Positions 35,683 to 43,308 of a stretch of DNA of 50,132 bases are shown in pieces. The DNA comes from Jiangella muralis (lineage in GTDB: Bacteria; Actinomycetota; Actinomycetes; Jiangellales; Jiangellaceae), in contig NZ_KQ434756.1 in assembly GCF_001270745.1 (NCBI RefSeq), positions 275,148 to 325,279 on the forward strand, written 5' to 3'. Each line of letters starts with the position of its first letter. Within the stretch, counting starts at the first letter, position 1. Under the pieces are notes generated by a model. The model was not told the DNA's origin. It worked only from the letters and a program-made list of their open reading frames with translations, and ran no database searches. A program made the translations under genes and the position numbers.

Positions 35683-37994
35683 ACCGCCGGCTGCTGCTCG
35701 CGATCTCCGCCCTCGTCGTCATCGTGGCGGCAGTCGCGGTCGTCGTGGTGACCCGCGACGACGGCGACACCACCGACACCGCGGACGGTGCGGCCGACCT
35801 CGCCGCCGTGCTCAGCGACGAGCAGCGGGAGCTGCTCGACCGCGCGGTCCCCGGTCCCGACTGCCCGGACCAGCCGATCGCCGCGCCCGGCGACGACACG
35901 CTGGTCGCCCTGGACGTGCTGCGCGTCGACGAGGACGACTGCCTCGTCGCGACCACCGAGTACGTCGCGACCGGCGAGGTCGATCGGCGGCGGGCCGAGC
36001 TGCTGGAGGAGCCGGGCGTCGTCGCCGCCGGCGTGGTCCGCGAGGTCGCCGTCGACGCGGAGGACGACCGCCGCCACGACCAGTGGGCGCTGGACCGGCT
36101 CGGCGCCGAGAAGGGGTCGCCCGAGCTGCCCTGGCCGGACGGCGACGGCGCCGTGCTGGCGATCCTCGACACCGGCATCGACGAGACGCACCCGGACCTC
36201 GGCGACGCCGTCGTCGAACGCCGCCACTACCCAGGTGAGGGCGCTCACGACCCGGACGGCCACGGCACGCACGTCGCGGGCATCGCGTCCGCCCGTCGCG
36301 ACAACGGCGGCATCGTCGGGGTCGCGCCGCGGGTGAGCGTCCTCGACGTGCCAGTGCGCCTGAAGGATACCAACGACGTCGGTCCGAGCTGGCCGACCGG
36401 ACTGGTCTGGGCCGTCAACCACGGCGCCGACGCGGTCAACATGTCCTTCGGCGGGCCGATTCCGGAGTCGCCCGACGTCGAGGAGCTCCAGGACCTGGAC
36501 GTCGAGGCGGCGGCGGTGTACTTCGCCGTCAGCAGCGACGTGGTCGTGGTCTCGTCCGGCGGCAACTGCGGCCCGTCGCCGCTCACCGACTGCGACGAGC
36601 ACAACCAACTGCAGACTCCGGCCGCCCTGCCGGACGTGATCGCCGTCGGCGCGGTCCAGGAGGACTTCGACCTCGCCGGGTACTCCACGCGCAACGAGTA
36701 CATCGACATGGTCGCGCCGGGCGGCGGTGACCTGCGCAACGCCGTCCTGTCCACCTACCCCGGCGGCGGGTACAAGGCGATTCAGGGCACGTCCCAGGCC
36801 GCGCCGCACGTCGCCGCCGCGGCCGCGTTGATCCGGGCAGCCGCGCCGGAAGCGCCCGGCGGCGGGATCGCGCACGCGTTGGTCGACACCGCCGACCTCG
36901 ACCCGCTGGACGAGGAGGACCGGCTAGGACTCGGCGTGGGCCACGGCTTCCTGGACATCACCGGCGCGCTGGAGCAGGTCCTGGACAGCGAGCCGCCCTC
37001 GACGCCGTCGGCCGACCCGTCCGAGGCCACACAGGCCGTGTTCGTGCAGGACGACGTCGTGTTCGCGTTCGACGGCGGCAGCGTCCAGCGGGTCCGCGAG
37101 CTCGACCCGGGCGTGCGGCTGCGTTGGGTGGACTGGTCGTCGGACCGGTCGACGCTGTTCGGCGCCGACGACGGTGAGCTGTTCTCGTGGACCGGCGCGG
37201 ACGAGACCCTGGTCGAGATGCCATGCGGCTGGTGCTCGGACGACGGCGTCACCCCCGCCTATCTCGAGGACGCCACCGTCGACGGCGAGGCCGGTGACTT
37301 CGTGGTCGGCATGGACTACTCCGGGGTCCTCACCTGGTACGACGCCGCGACCCTGGACGAGGTCACGACGACGACGCCGACGTTCCCCGCCGACGCGGTC
37401 GGGTCGAAGACGCTGCTCGGGACGGTCGGCGGACAGCTGCTCGTGCACGAGTCGGGTGGTGCGCAGGCGTCCGAGCGGATCTGGCTGCTGGACCCGGCAT
37501 CCGGCAGCGCCGAGTTGTCGCACGACGTCATGGGCTCGCGGCAGGCGCCGATCGCCGTCACGGCCGACGGCGGGCAGGTGGCCGTCGTCACCGGCTATGG
37601 GGCGTGCGGCGCCGAGGTCACCGTCCTCGACGGCGCCGGTCTGACGGAGGTCGCCACCGCGACGGTGCCGGACGGGCTGATCGTCGAGAACGTGTTCTTC
37701 AACGGTGCGTCGCTCTTCGCGACCATGGAGGAGGCCGCGAGCGACTGCTCCGCCCTCCAGCCCAGCGGCCTGTGGCGACTCGACGCCGGCCAGTGGCAGG
37801 AGGTCGACCCCGGCCCCGTCGGCGCCAGGCCGCTGGAAGGCGTCGACGAGACCTGGCTGGTCGCCGGCGCCGACGGTCAGGGCGTGTTCGCCCCGCCGCT
37901 GGCCGGCAACGGGCTGGACGGCCAGCTGGGCGCCATCACCGCCGGACCGTGGGCGACGCCGACCCGCACCGAGGTGCCCTGGCCCACGAGGTAG
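35679..37994 (+). CDS. Membrane-anchored S8 (subtilisin-like) peptidase with a beta-propeller-like tail
   Basis: 771 residues. The N-terminal membrane helix (LLLAISALVVIVAAVAVVVV) lacks a clear cleavage site, so the enzyme is probably anchored outside the cell. The triad is D164 (AILDTGIDETHPDL), H195 (DGHGTHVAG) and S372 (QGTSQAAPHVA); Gln after the Ser replaces the usual Met. After about residue 440 come repeated beta blades (VDWSSDRSTLFGADDGELFSW and similar), probably a propeller. It overlaps the 58-residue gene upstream, and the toxin-like gene follows after 39 bases on the same strand. Confidence 0.9.
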   Translation: MNRRLLLAISALVVIVAAVAVVVVTRDDGDTTDTADGAADLAAVLSDEQRELLDRAVPGPDCPDQPIAAPGDDTLVALDVLRVDEDDCLVATTEYVATGEVDRRRAELLEEPGVVAAGVVREVAVDAEDDRRHDQWALDRLGAEKGSPELPWPDGDGAVLAILDTGIDETHPDLGDAVVERRHYPGEGAHDPDGHGTHVAGIASARRDNGGIVGVAPRVSVLDVPVRLKDTNDVGPSWPTGLVWAVNHGADAVNMSFGGPIPESPDVEELQDLDVEAAAVYFAVSSDVVVVSSGGNCGPSPLTDCDEHNQLQTPAALPDVIAVGAVQEDFDLAGYSTRNEYIDMVAPGGGDLRNAVLSTYPGGGYKAIQGTSQAAPHVAAAAALIRAAAPEAPGGGIAHALVDTADLDPLDEEDRLGLGVGHGFLDITGALEQVLDSEPPSTPSADPSEATQAVFVQDDVVFAFDGGSVQRVRELDPGVRLRWVDWSSDRSTLFGADDGELFSWTGADETLVEMPCGWCSDDGVTPAYLEDATVDGEAGDFVVGMDYSGVLTWYDAATLDEVTTTTPTFPADAVGSKTLLGTVGGQLLVHESGGAQASERIWLLDPASGSAELSHDVMGSRQAPIAVTADGGQVAVVTGYGACGAEVTVLDGAGLTEVATATVPDGLIVENVFFNGASLFATMEEAASDCSALQPSGLWRLDAGQWQEVDPGPVGARPLEGVDETWLVAGADGQGVFAPPLAGNGLDGQLGAITAGPWATPTRTEVPWPTR

Positions 37995-38033
37995 CGCTGT
38001 CACAGGAGCGGGCCGGCGGCGACCTTCGGTGGT

Positions 38034-39182
38034 GTGAGCGGGCCGGGCCAGAGCGTGCTGCGTCAGGCGGTGGAGTCGTTGCTGCGGGCCTGCGCCGACG
38101 CCGAACGCGACCTCCATGAGGTGAGCGCCCGCGTTGCCCAGTCCGCCCGGCGACCGTCCGAGACCGCCCGCGCCGCACGGCACCCACTCGCCCGGCGCGC
38201 CGCCGACGACGTGGCGGGGCATGCCGCCGCCGTGCCCGCCGAGCTGACGGCGCTGGCCACCGCCACCCGCATGGCGATCGCCACCGAAGTGCACGCCCTG
38301 CTCGACCTCCTCGCCGTCGGCCACCACCACCTGGACCCGCTGCCGCCGCTCGACACCGCCCGGCTCCGCGTCGCCGGAGATCCCGCCTTCCTCTCGGCCT
38401 TCTCCGACGGTTTCGCCCGCTCCTACGTCGCCACCGTCCTCGGCGACCAGTCCCGTGGTCGCGCCACCTCCAAGGCCGCCGCCGCCGCCCATCCGCACAC
38501 CGAGCAGGCCGACATCGACGCGGCCCGCGACCGCATCGTGGCGGCGGTCGCGCCGGAACATCGCGACCTCGTGCGGACGTGGCTCTCCCACCCCGACTGC
38601 CATGCGGTCCAGGTCCACGGTCCCCAGGTCGGCGACCGCGACCTCGAACTCCGCGCCGGCTGGACCCGCCCACCCGACCACGGCACCGACGGCGCCGACT
38701 CCTGGCGCGTCCGCGACGACGGCAAGGTCGTGTCGCGACACCGGGCCGGCACGGAGGCGAGCCGATTCACCTCGCCCGAGTCGTTCGCGCGCCCGCTCGA
38801 CGCATTCTTGACCCACGCCGACCGGTACCCGGGCGGCCTCGGCGGACTGTTCGCCGACCACGCCGACGACGGCGCCGTTGCGTTCTTCCTGCCTGCGGAC
38901 ACCGCGGGTCTACGCCCGGCCGACGCGTCCGGCTTCCGAGGTACTGGGACGGACACCGACGAGTCCGCCCGAGACTGGGTCCGGGTGCGAGCCGATGCCA
39001 TGCGCAGGGAAGGTGAATGTGCGCCGCCGGTCCGGACCCTGGCGTTCGACCCGCTCGTCGATGGCACCGACCCGGGTGTCCGGCTGGTCTTCCGAGAGCG
39101 ACCGAACGGCTGGACCTTGACCACGTACTATCCGACTTCAGCACCCGGACCCGACAACGTACGCCTGGAGAACCCCGCGTGA
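38034..39182 (+). CDS. Putative polymorphic toxin with RNase A-like (BECR-fold) C-terminus
   Basis: 382 residues. The first about 190 are helical and Ala/Arg/His-rich (AVESLLRACADAERDLHEVS, ALATATRMAIATEVHALLDL) with no signal peptide. The C-terminal part resembles bacterial RNase A-like toxin domains: SRH236RAG, then ASRFTSPESFARPL, and a final VRLVFRERPNGWTLT-T-YYP (T363-T364-Y365) like the LTAYP end of that family, where His and Thr-x-Tyr are catalytic. The central spacing is longer than usual. The next gene overlaps by 4 bases (GTGA) and looks like its immunity protein. No secretion genes are nearby. The GTG has no clear Shine-Dalgarno. Confidence 0.5.
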   Translation: MSGPGQSVLRQAVESLLRACADAERDLHEVSARVAQSARRPSETARAARHPLARRAADDVAGHAAAVPAELTALATATRMAIATEVHALLDLLAVGHHHLDPLPPLDTARLRVAGDPAFLSAFSDGFARSYVATVLGDQSRGRATSKAAAAAHPHTEQADIDAARDRIVAAVAPEHRDLVRTWLSHPDCHAVQVHGPQVGDRDLELRAGWTRPPDHGTDGADSWRVRDDGKVVSRHRAGTEASRFTSPESFARPLDAFLTHADRYPGGLGGLFADHADDGAVAFFLPADTAGLRPADASGFRGTGTDTDESARDWVRVRADAMRREGECAPPVRTLAFDPLVDGTDPGVRLVFRERPNGWTLTTYYPTSAPGPDNVRLENPA

Positions 39183-39697
39183 TCCCACGGACCAAGGACT
39201 TCGCCAGGTACATCGGGACCTGGTTCGACACCACCGACTCCGCCGACATGTACGTCGAGGCCTGTGAGCGTGCCCCCCAGCGGCTCGCTGAGGACGCCGA
39301 CGGCAGCTTCCGGGCCATCCGTGACGAGCTCGCCGTGCACGTCCGCGACTCGTCGTACCCGCCGCTGCCGAACTCGTCCCAGTGGGCGACCGACGAGTGG
39401 TTGCGCGATCTCTGGTACGACGTCTTCGGCCCCGAGGCGCCTCCCGGCGACCCGTATCCCGTTCCGGCCGGGGACTGGGGAACGACCCGTCTGACCACGT
39501 ACATGCTGCACGCGGTCGACGAGGACGAGGAGGGTAGCAGCGCCGGTGCGGCGGCGTGGCTGGCCGCCCGCGCGCTGACCGCCCGGGGCGTGTACGACGC
39601 CATCTCCGCCGAAACCGTGCGCCGCCCCGAGCCAGACGGCTACGCCGACCGTCTCCGCCGCCTCGCCGACGCCGGGCTCCGCGAGCAGCAGCCATGA
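39179..39697 (+). CDS. Putative immunity protein for the upstream toxin-like protein
   Basis: 172 residues, acidic, soluble. It begins IPRTKDFARYIGTWFDTTDS, recalling the start of contact-dependent inhibition immunity proteins (F-x-x-x-I/V-x-x-x-F). It continues with ADGSFRAIRDELAVHVRDSS and a Trp-rich patch (SSQWATDEWLRDLWYDVFG), then a helical C-terminus. The GTG overlaps the toxin-like gene by 4 bases, the usual layout for a toxin and its antidote. The TGA stop is inside the left arm of a strong hairpin. Function is inferred mainly from context. Confidence 0.45.
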   Translation: MIPRTKDFARYIGTWFDTTDSADMYVEACERAPQRLAEDADGSFRAIRDELAVHVRDSSYPPLPNSSQWATDEWLRDLWYDVFGPEAPPGDPYPVPAGDWGTTRLTTYMLHAVDEDEEGSSAGAAAWLAARALTARGVYDAISAETVRRPEPDGYADRLRRLADAGLREQQP

Positions 39698-39747
39698 TCA
39701 TCAACCTTCTGTGCTGCTATCACGACACAGAAGGTTGATGATCATGG
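39692..39747. terminator. Perfect 22-base hairpin carrying both convergent stop codons
   Basis: Arms 39692-39713 and 39726-39747 pair without mismatch around 12 bases. The tip CCATGATCATC contains TGATCA, which gives the TGA of the immunity-like gene (39695-39697) on the plus strand and, in the other arm, the TGA of the chelatase gene (39742-39744) on the minus strand. A two-way terminator is likely, although there is no T-run. Confidence 0.8.
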
Positions 39748-40425
39748 GGTGACGGCGACCGCGGCGCGGTAGCGGTCGGCGATCAGCCGGGCCACCAGGG
39801 GGTGCGGCCCGATCGGCGGGGCGACGATGTCGGCGCCGGAGGTGGTGAGGCGCTGCTGGAAGAGGCCGGGCGCGAGCAGGTAGGACGCCACGCCGACGGT
39901 CGGGTGGCCGGCGCCGCGGAGGGACGTGACCGCGTCGGGCACCGACGGCGAGGCGGTCGTCACGAAGGCCGGCAGGACCGGACGGGACAGCGCCGACGAC
40001 AGCAGCGACGCCGCGACGGAGACCTCGGCCAGCGCCGACGGGTCGGACGAGCCGGCGGCGGCCAGGACCACGGCGTCGGGCAGCTCAACGGAAGCCGACC
40101 GCAGCCGATCCTCCACCGCCGCGACGATCGCCGGGTCCGGGCCGAGCGCCGGCGTGACGACCGCGCGCCCACCGTCCGCCGCCACGGCAGAGGGCACGTC
40201 CACCCGCACGTGATACCCCGACGCCAGGAACATCGGCACGACGACCGCGCGCGACCCGGCGGGCACGGACGCCAGCACGTCAGCCAGCGTCGGCCCGATC
40301 ACGTCCACGTAGGCCACCTGCACGTCGACTCCGGGCAGCAGCTCGCGGACCCGATCGAGCAGCGCGGCCAGCACGACGGGGCCTTCGGGGGCGCGGGTCC
40401 CGTGCGCCACGGCGATGAGAGTCAC
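39742..40425 (-). CDS. Sirohydrochlorin chelatase (CbiX/SirB type)
   Basis: 227 residues. It puts Fe, Co or Ni into sirohydrochlorin for siroheme or cobalamin. The metal-site His residues are H8 in IAVAHGTRAP and the His of MFLASGYHVRVDVP; two half-repeats of the chelatase fold are visible (second half: VVLAAAGSSDPSALAEV). No siroheme or cobalamin genes adjoin, so the metal cannot be assigned. GTG start without Shine-Dalgarno but with CAGACT at -12 to -7. Confidence 0.87.
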   Translation of the reverse strand: MTLIAVAHGTRAPEGPVVLAALLDRVRELLPGVDVQVAYVDVIGPTLADVLASVPAGSRAVVVPMFLASGYHVRVDVPSAVAADGGRAVVTPALGPDPAIVAAVEDRLRSASVELPDAVVLAAAGSSDPSALAEVSVAASLLSSALSRPVLPAFVTTASPSVPDAVTSLRGAGHPTVGVASYLLAPGLFQQRLTTSGADIVAPPIGPHPLVARLIADRYRAAVAVTP

Positions 40426-40431
40426 AGGACA

Positions 40432-40437
40432 AGTCTG
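40432..40437 (-). promoter_or_regulatory. Candidate -10 hexamer, leaderless promoter of the chelatase gene
   Basis: CAGACT on the minus strand at -12 to -7 from the GTG at 40425. The same hexamer and spacing recur at 46496 before a VOC gene. Confidence 0.4.
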
Positions 40438-40448
40438 CGCGATGTTCG

Positions 40449-40454
40449 TACCGT
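40449..40454 (+). promoter_or_regulatory. Candidate -10 hexamer, leaderless promoter of thrE-like gene
   Basis: TACCGT at -12 to -7 from the ATG at 40461, within the 35-base divergent gap. Two leaderless promoters fit back to back here. Confidence 0.5.
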
Positions 40455-40460
40455 CAGATC

Positions 40461-41876
40461 ATGACGTCCGACCCGAGCGCCCAGGGCCCGTTCCGGCAGC
40501 GCGCCCGCCGCGTGGTCCGCCCGCAGGGCCCGCCGACGCAGCCGCTGGCGATCCGCGGCCTGCAGAGCCGGTTGACGGCGGACGAGGAACGGCAGGTCCT
40601 GGACCTGATCCTGCGCACCGGCGACGCCATGATGGCGACGGGCGCGCCGGTGGCGGACGTGACGGCGGCGCTGCTGCGGCTCGCGGCCGGGTTCGGGGTG
40701 ACGCGGCTGCAGGTCGATATCACGTTCATCTCGATCATCGCGTCCATCGACCGCGACGACGACCCGATCACGAAGGTCCGCGTCATCAACCTGCGCAACT
40801 CCGACTACAGCCGGCTGGCGGAGCTGTTCGACCTCGTCGACGAGGTGCATCGCGGCGGGGTCACCCTCGACGACGCGCAGCGGAAGCTGGACGACATCCT
40901 GGCGGCGCCGCATCCCTACCGGCGCTGGATCGTGACGCTGGCGCTGGGCCTGATGGCCTCGGGGGTGGCGCTGCTGCTCAACGGTGGCTGGCTGGTGGCG
41001 CTGGTCGCGGCGGCCACCACCATCGTCATCGACCGGACCCTGCGTGCGCTGCGCCGCTGGGGTCTGCCGTACCTGTTCCAGCAGGTCATCGGCGCCGGGC
41101 TGGCGACGGTGGTCGGGTTGGCGGCGTTGTGGGCGACGGACCGGTTCGGCTGGTCGCCGACGCTGCTGCCGCCGTCGCTGATCGTGGCGTCCGGGATCGT
41201 CGTGCTGCTGGCCGGGCTGTCACTGGTCGGCTCGGCCGAGGACGCCATCGCCGGCTACCCGCTGACGGCGGCCGCGCGGACATACGAGGTGGTGCTGCAC
41301 ACCATCGGGCTGGTGGTCGGCATCGGCGTCATGCTCGATCTCGGCCAGCGCGCCGGCATCCCGCTGACGATCCTCGAGCCGGGCACGCTGAACCTCCCGA
41401 CCACGATCCAGATCCTCAGCGGCGGCCTCATCGCCGGCGCCTGGAGCCTCGCGTCGTACACGCGGGCGCGCACGATCCCGGTCGTGGTCGGCGTCGGCAT
41501 GGTGGCGGCCGCGGTGCTGCTGCTGGGCCGTCAGGTGCTGGAGATCGGCCCGGCCGGCTCGTCCTTCCTCGCGGCGCTGGTGGTGGGCCTCATCGCCGGC
41601 GGACTGAGCGAGCCGCTGAAGACGCCGAACCTGGTCATCTCGGTGTGCGGCATCACGCCGCTGCTGCCGGGCCTGGCGATCTACAACGCGATGTTCCGCA
41701 TGGTCGAGGGCGACGACGTCGTCGGCGGGACGGGACAGCTGATCGCCGCGTTCGGCATCGCGCTGGCGCTGGCCGCGGGCGTCACGCTGGGCGAGTTCCT
41801 CGCCACGCCGCTGCGCTCGGAGATGGACCGCTGGCAGCGCCGGGTCGCCCGCCGTGCCCGCGGCACCCGCAGCTGA
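40461..41876 (+). CDS. Threonine/serine exporter family protein (ThrE type)
   Basis: 471 residues. The cytoplasmic N-terminal domain has LDLILRTGDAMMATGAPVAD and LQVDITFISIIASI, the ThrE family marks, with a following segment VRVINLRNSDYSRLAELFDL. The rest is about ten membrane helices (from WIVTLALGLMASGVALLL), with the usual charged last helix end. Corynebacterium ThrE exports threonine and serine; the substrate here is inferred. A basic tail (RWQRRVARRARG) ends the protein. Confidence 0.9.
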   Translation: MTSDPSAQGPFRQRARRVVRPQGPPTQPLAIRGLQSRLTADEERQVLDLILRTGDAMMATGAPVADVTAALLRLAAGFGVTRLQVDITFISIIASIDRDDDPITKVRVINLRNSDYSRLAELFDLVDEVHRGGVTLDDAQRKLDDILAAPHPYRRWIVTLALGLMASGVALLLNGGWLVALVAAATTIVIDRTLRALRRWGLPYLFQQVIGAGLATVVGLAALWATDRFGWSPTLLPPSLIVASGIVVLLAGLSLVGSAEDAIAGYPLTAAARTYEVVLHTIGLVVGIGVMLDLGQRAGIPLTILEPGTLNLPTTIQILSGGLIAGAWSLASYTRARTIPVVVGVGMVAAAVLLLGRQVLEIGPAGSSFLAALVVGLIAGGLSEPLKTPNLVISVCGITPLLPGLAIYNAMFRMVEGDDVVGGTGQLIAAFGIALALAAGVTLGEFLATPLRSEMDRWQRRVARRARGTRS

Positions 41877-41946
41877 CCGGACGCAGGCGGCGGGCGGCCG
41901 TGAGCCGTCCCTGGAATCGGGGTGGTGCGCGCGGCCGGTTTCGGCC

Positions 41947-41952
41947 TAGGTT
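41947..41952 (+). promoter_or_regulatory. Candidate -10 hexamer, leaderless promoter of the reductase gene
   Basis: TAGGTT at -12 to -7 from the ATG at 41959; no Shine-Dalgarno. Confidence 0.5.
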
Positions 41953-41958
41953 GGGGCG

Positions 41959-43308
41959 ATGGAGGACGACGAGAGTCGATCCGAGGCGGCCGGCCGGGCG
42001 GCCGCCATCGTCGGTGCTGGTCCGGCCGGGCTGTACGCCCTCGCGGCGCTGGTCAAGGGCGAACTGTTCGACCGCATCGACGTGTTCGAGGCCGTGCCCG
42101 CGCCGTACGGCCTGGTCCGCTACGGCGTCGCGCCGGACCATCCGAAGACCCGCAACATCTCCCGGGTGCTGGCCCGCGGCTTCGAGCACACCCGGGTGCG
42201 GTTCCTCGGCAACGTGAGCGTGGGCCGCGACGTCACCGTCGACGAGCTGCGCGCCGGCTACGACGCCGTCGTGGTGTCCACCGGCATGCTCGGCGACCGC
42301 CGGCTGGGCATCCCGGGCGAGGACCTCCCCGGCTCGTACGGCGCGTCCGAGCTGGTCGCCTGGTACACCGGCCATCCGGAGGCGGGCGCCGTCGAACTGC
42401 CGGCGAACCTCACCACCGCGACGGTCATCGGCGCCGGCAACGTCGCCCTCGACATCGCCCGCATCCTCGCCAAGGACGCCGCCACGCTGCGCACCACCTC
42501 GATGCCGCGCCACGTCGTCGACGCGCTGGCCGCGAGCACCGTCACCGACGTCCACCTGGTCGCCCGGCGCGGGCCGGCGCAGGCCAAGTTCACCTCGCCG
42601 GAGCTGCACGAGCTGGGCGCCCTCGACGCCGTCGACCTCGTCGTCGACCCCGCCGACCTCGTGCTCGGCCCGGCCGACGAAGAGGCCGTGGCCCACGACC
42701 GCCACGCCAAGGTCACCGTCGACGTCTGCCGCGAGTGGTCCGAGCGGCCGGCCACCGGCGCGCCGCGCCGCATCCACCTGCACTACTGGCGCCGGCCGGC
42801 GCGCATCCTCGGCGACACCGCGGTCACCGGCATCGAGCTGGAGCCCACCCGGACCGGCGACGCTGCGCCGCTCACGCTGCCGACGCAGCTGGTCGTGCGG
42901 GCCATCGGCTACCACGGCACGCCGATCCCCGGGCTGCCGTTCGACGAGCGCAGCGGCACCGTCCCGTCGCAGGACGGACGGGTGCTCGACGACGGCGCGA
43001 CGCTCGCCGGGGTCTACGTGACCGGCTGGCTGCGCCGCGGCCCCACCGGCGTCATCGCGACCAACCGCGGCGACGCCAACGAGGTCGCCGAGTCGGTGCT
43101 GGCCGACCTCGGCACCCTGCCGGACCGGCCGTCCGACCCCGACGGCGTCGACAAGCTGCTGGCCGAGCGCGGCGTCAGGGTTGTGACGTGGGCCGACTGG
43201 CTACGGCTCGAGGCACACGAGAAGGCGACCGGCGACGCCGCGGGCGGTGACCCGATCGTGGTGCACGACCTCGCCACCGCCCTCGCGGTCATCGACGCCG
43301 CCGGCTGA
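41959..43308 (+). CDS. Ferredoxin/adrenodoxin-type NADP+ reductase (FprA-like)
   Basis: 449 residues. The FAD motif is AAIVGAGPAGLYA near residue 15, followed by DVFEAVPAPYGLVRYGVAPDH, a hallmark of the adrenodoxin reductase group. The NADP motif is TVIGAGNVALDIARILAKDA, and the C-terminal FAD loop is VYVTGWLRRGPTGVIATNRG. It passes electrons from NADPH to ferredoxins. The last 20 bases overlap the 3' end of the convergent penicillin-binding protein gene. Confidence 0.93.
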   Translation: MEDDESRSEAAGRAAAIVGAGPAGLYALAALVKGELFDRIDVFEAVPAPYGLVRYGVAPDHPKTRNISRVLARGFEHTRVRFLGNVSVGRDVTVDELRAGYDAVVVSTGMLGDRRLGIPGEDLPGSYGASELVAWYTGHPEAGAVELPANLTTATVIGAGNVALDIARILAKDAATLRTTSMPRHVVDALAASTVTDVHLVARRGPAQAKFTSPELHELGALDAVDLVVDPADLVLGPADEEAVAHDRHAKVTVDVCREWSERPATGAPRRIHLHYWRRPARILGDTAVTGIELEPTRTGDAAPLTLPTQLVVRAIGYHGTPIPGLPFDERSGTVPSQDGRVLDDGATLAGVYVTGWLRRGPTGVIATNRGDANEVAESVLADLGTLPDRPSDPDGVDKLLAERGVRVVTWADWLRLEAHEKATGDAAGGDPIVVHDLATALAVIDAAG

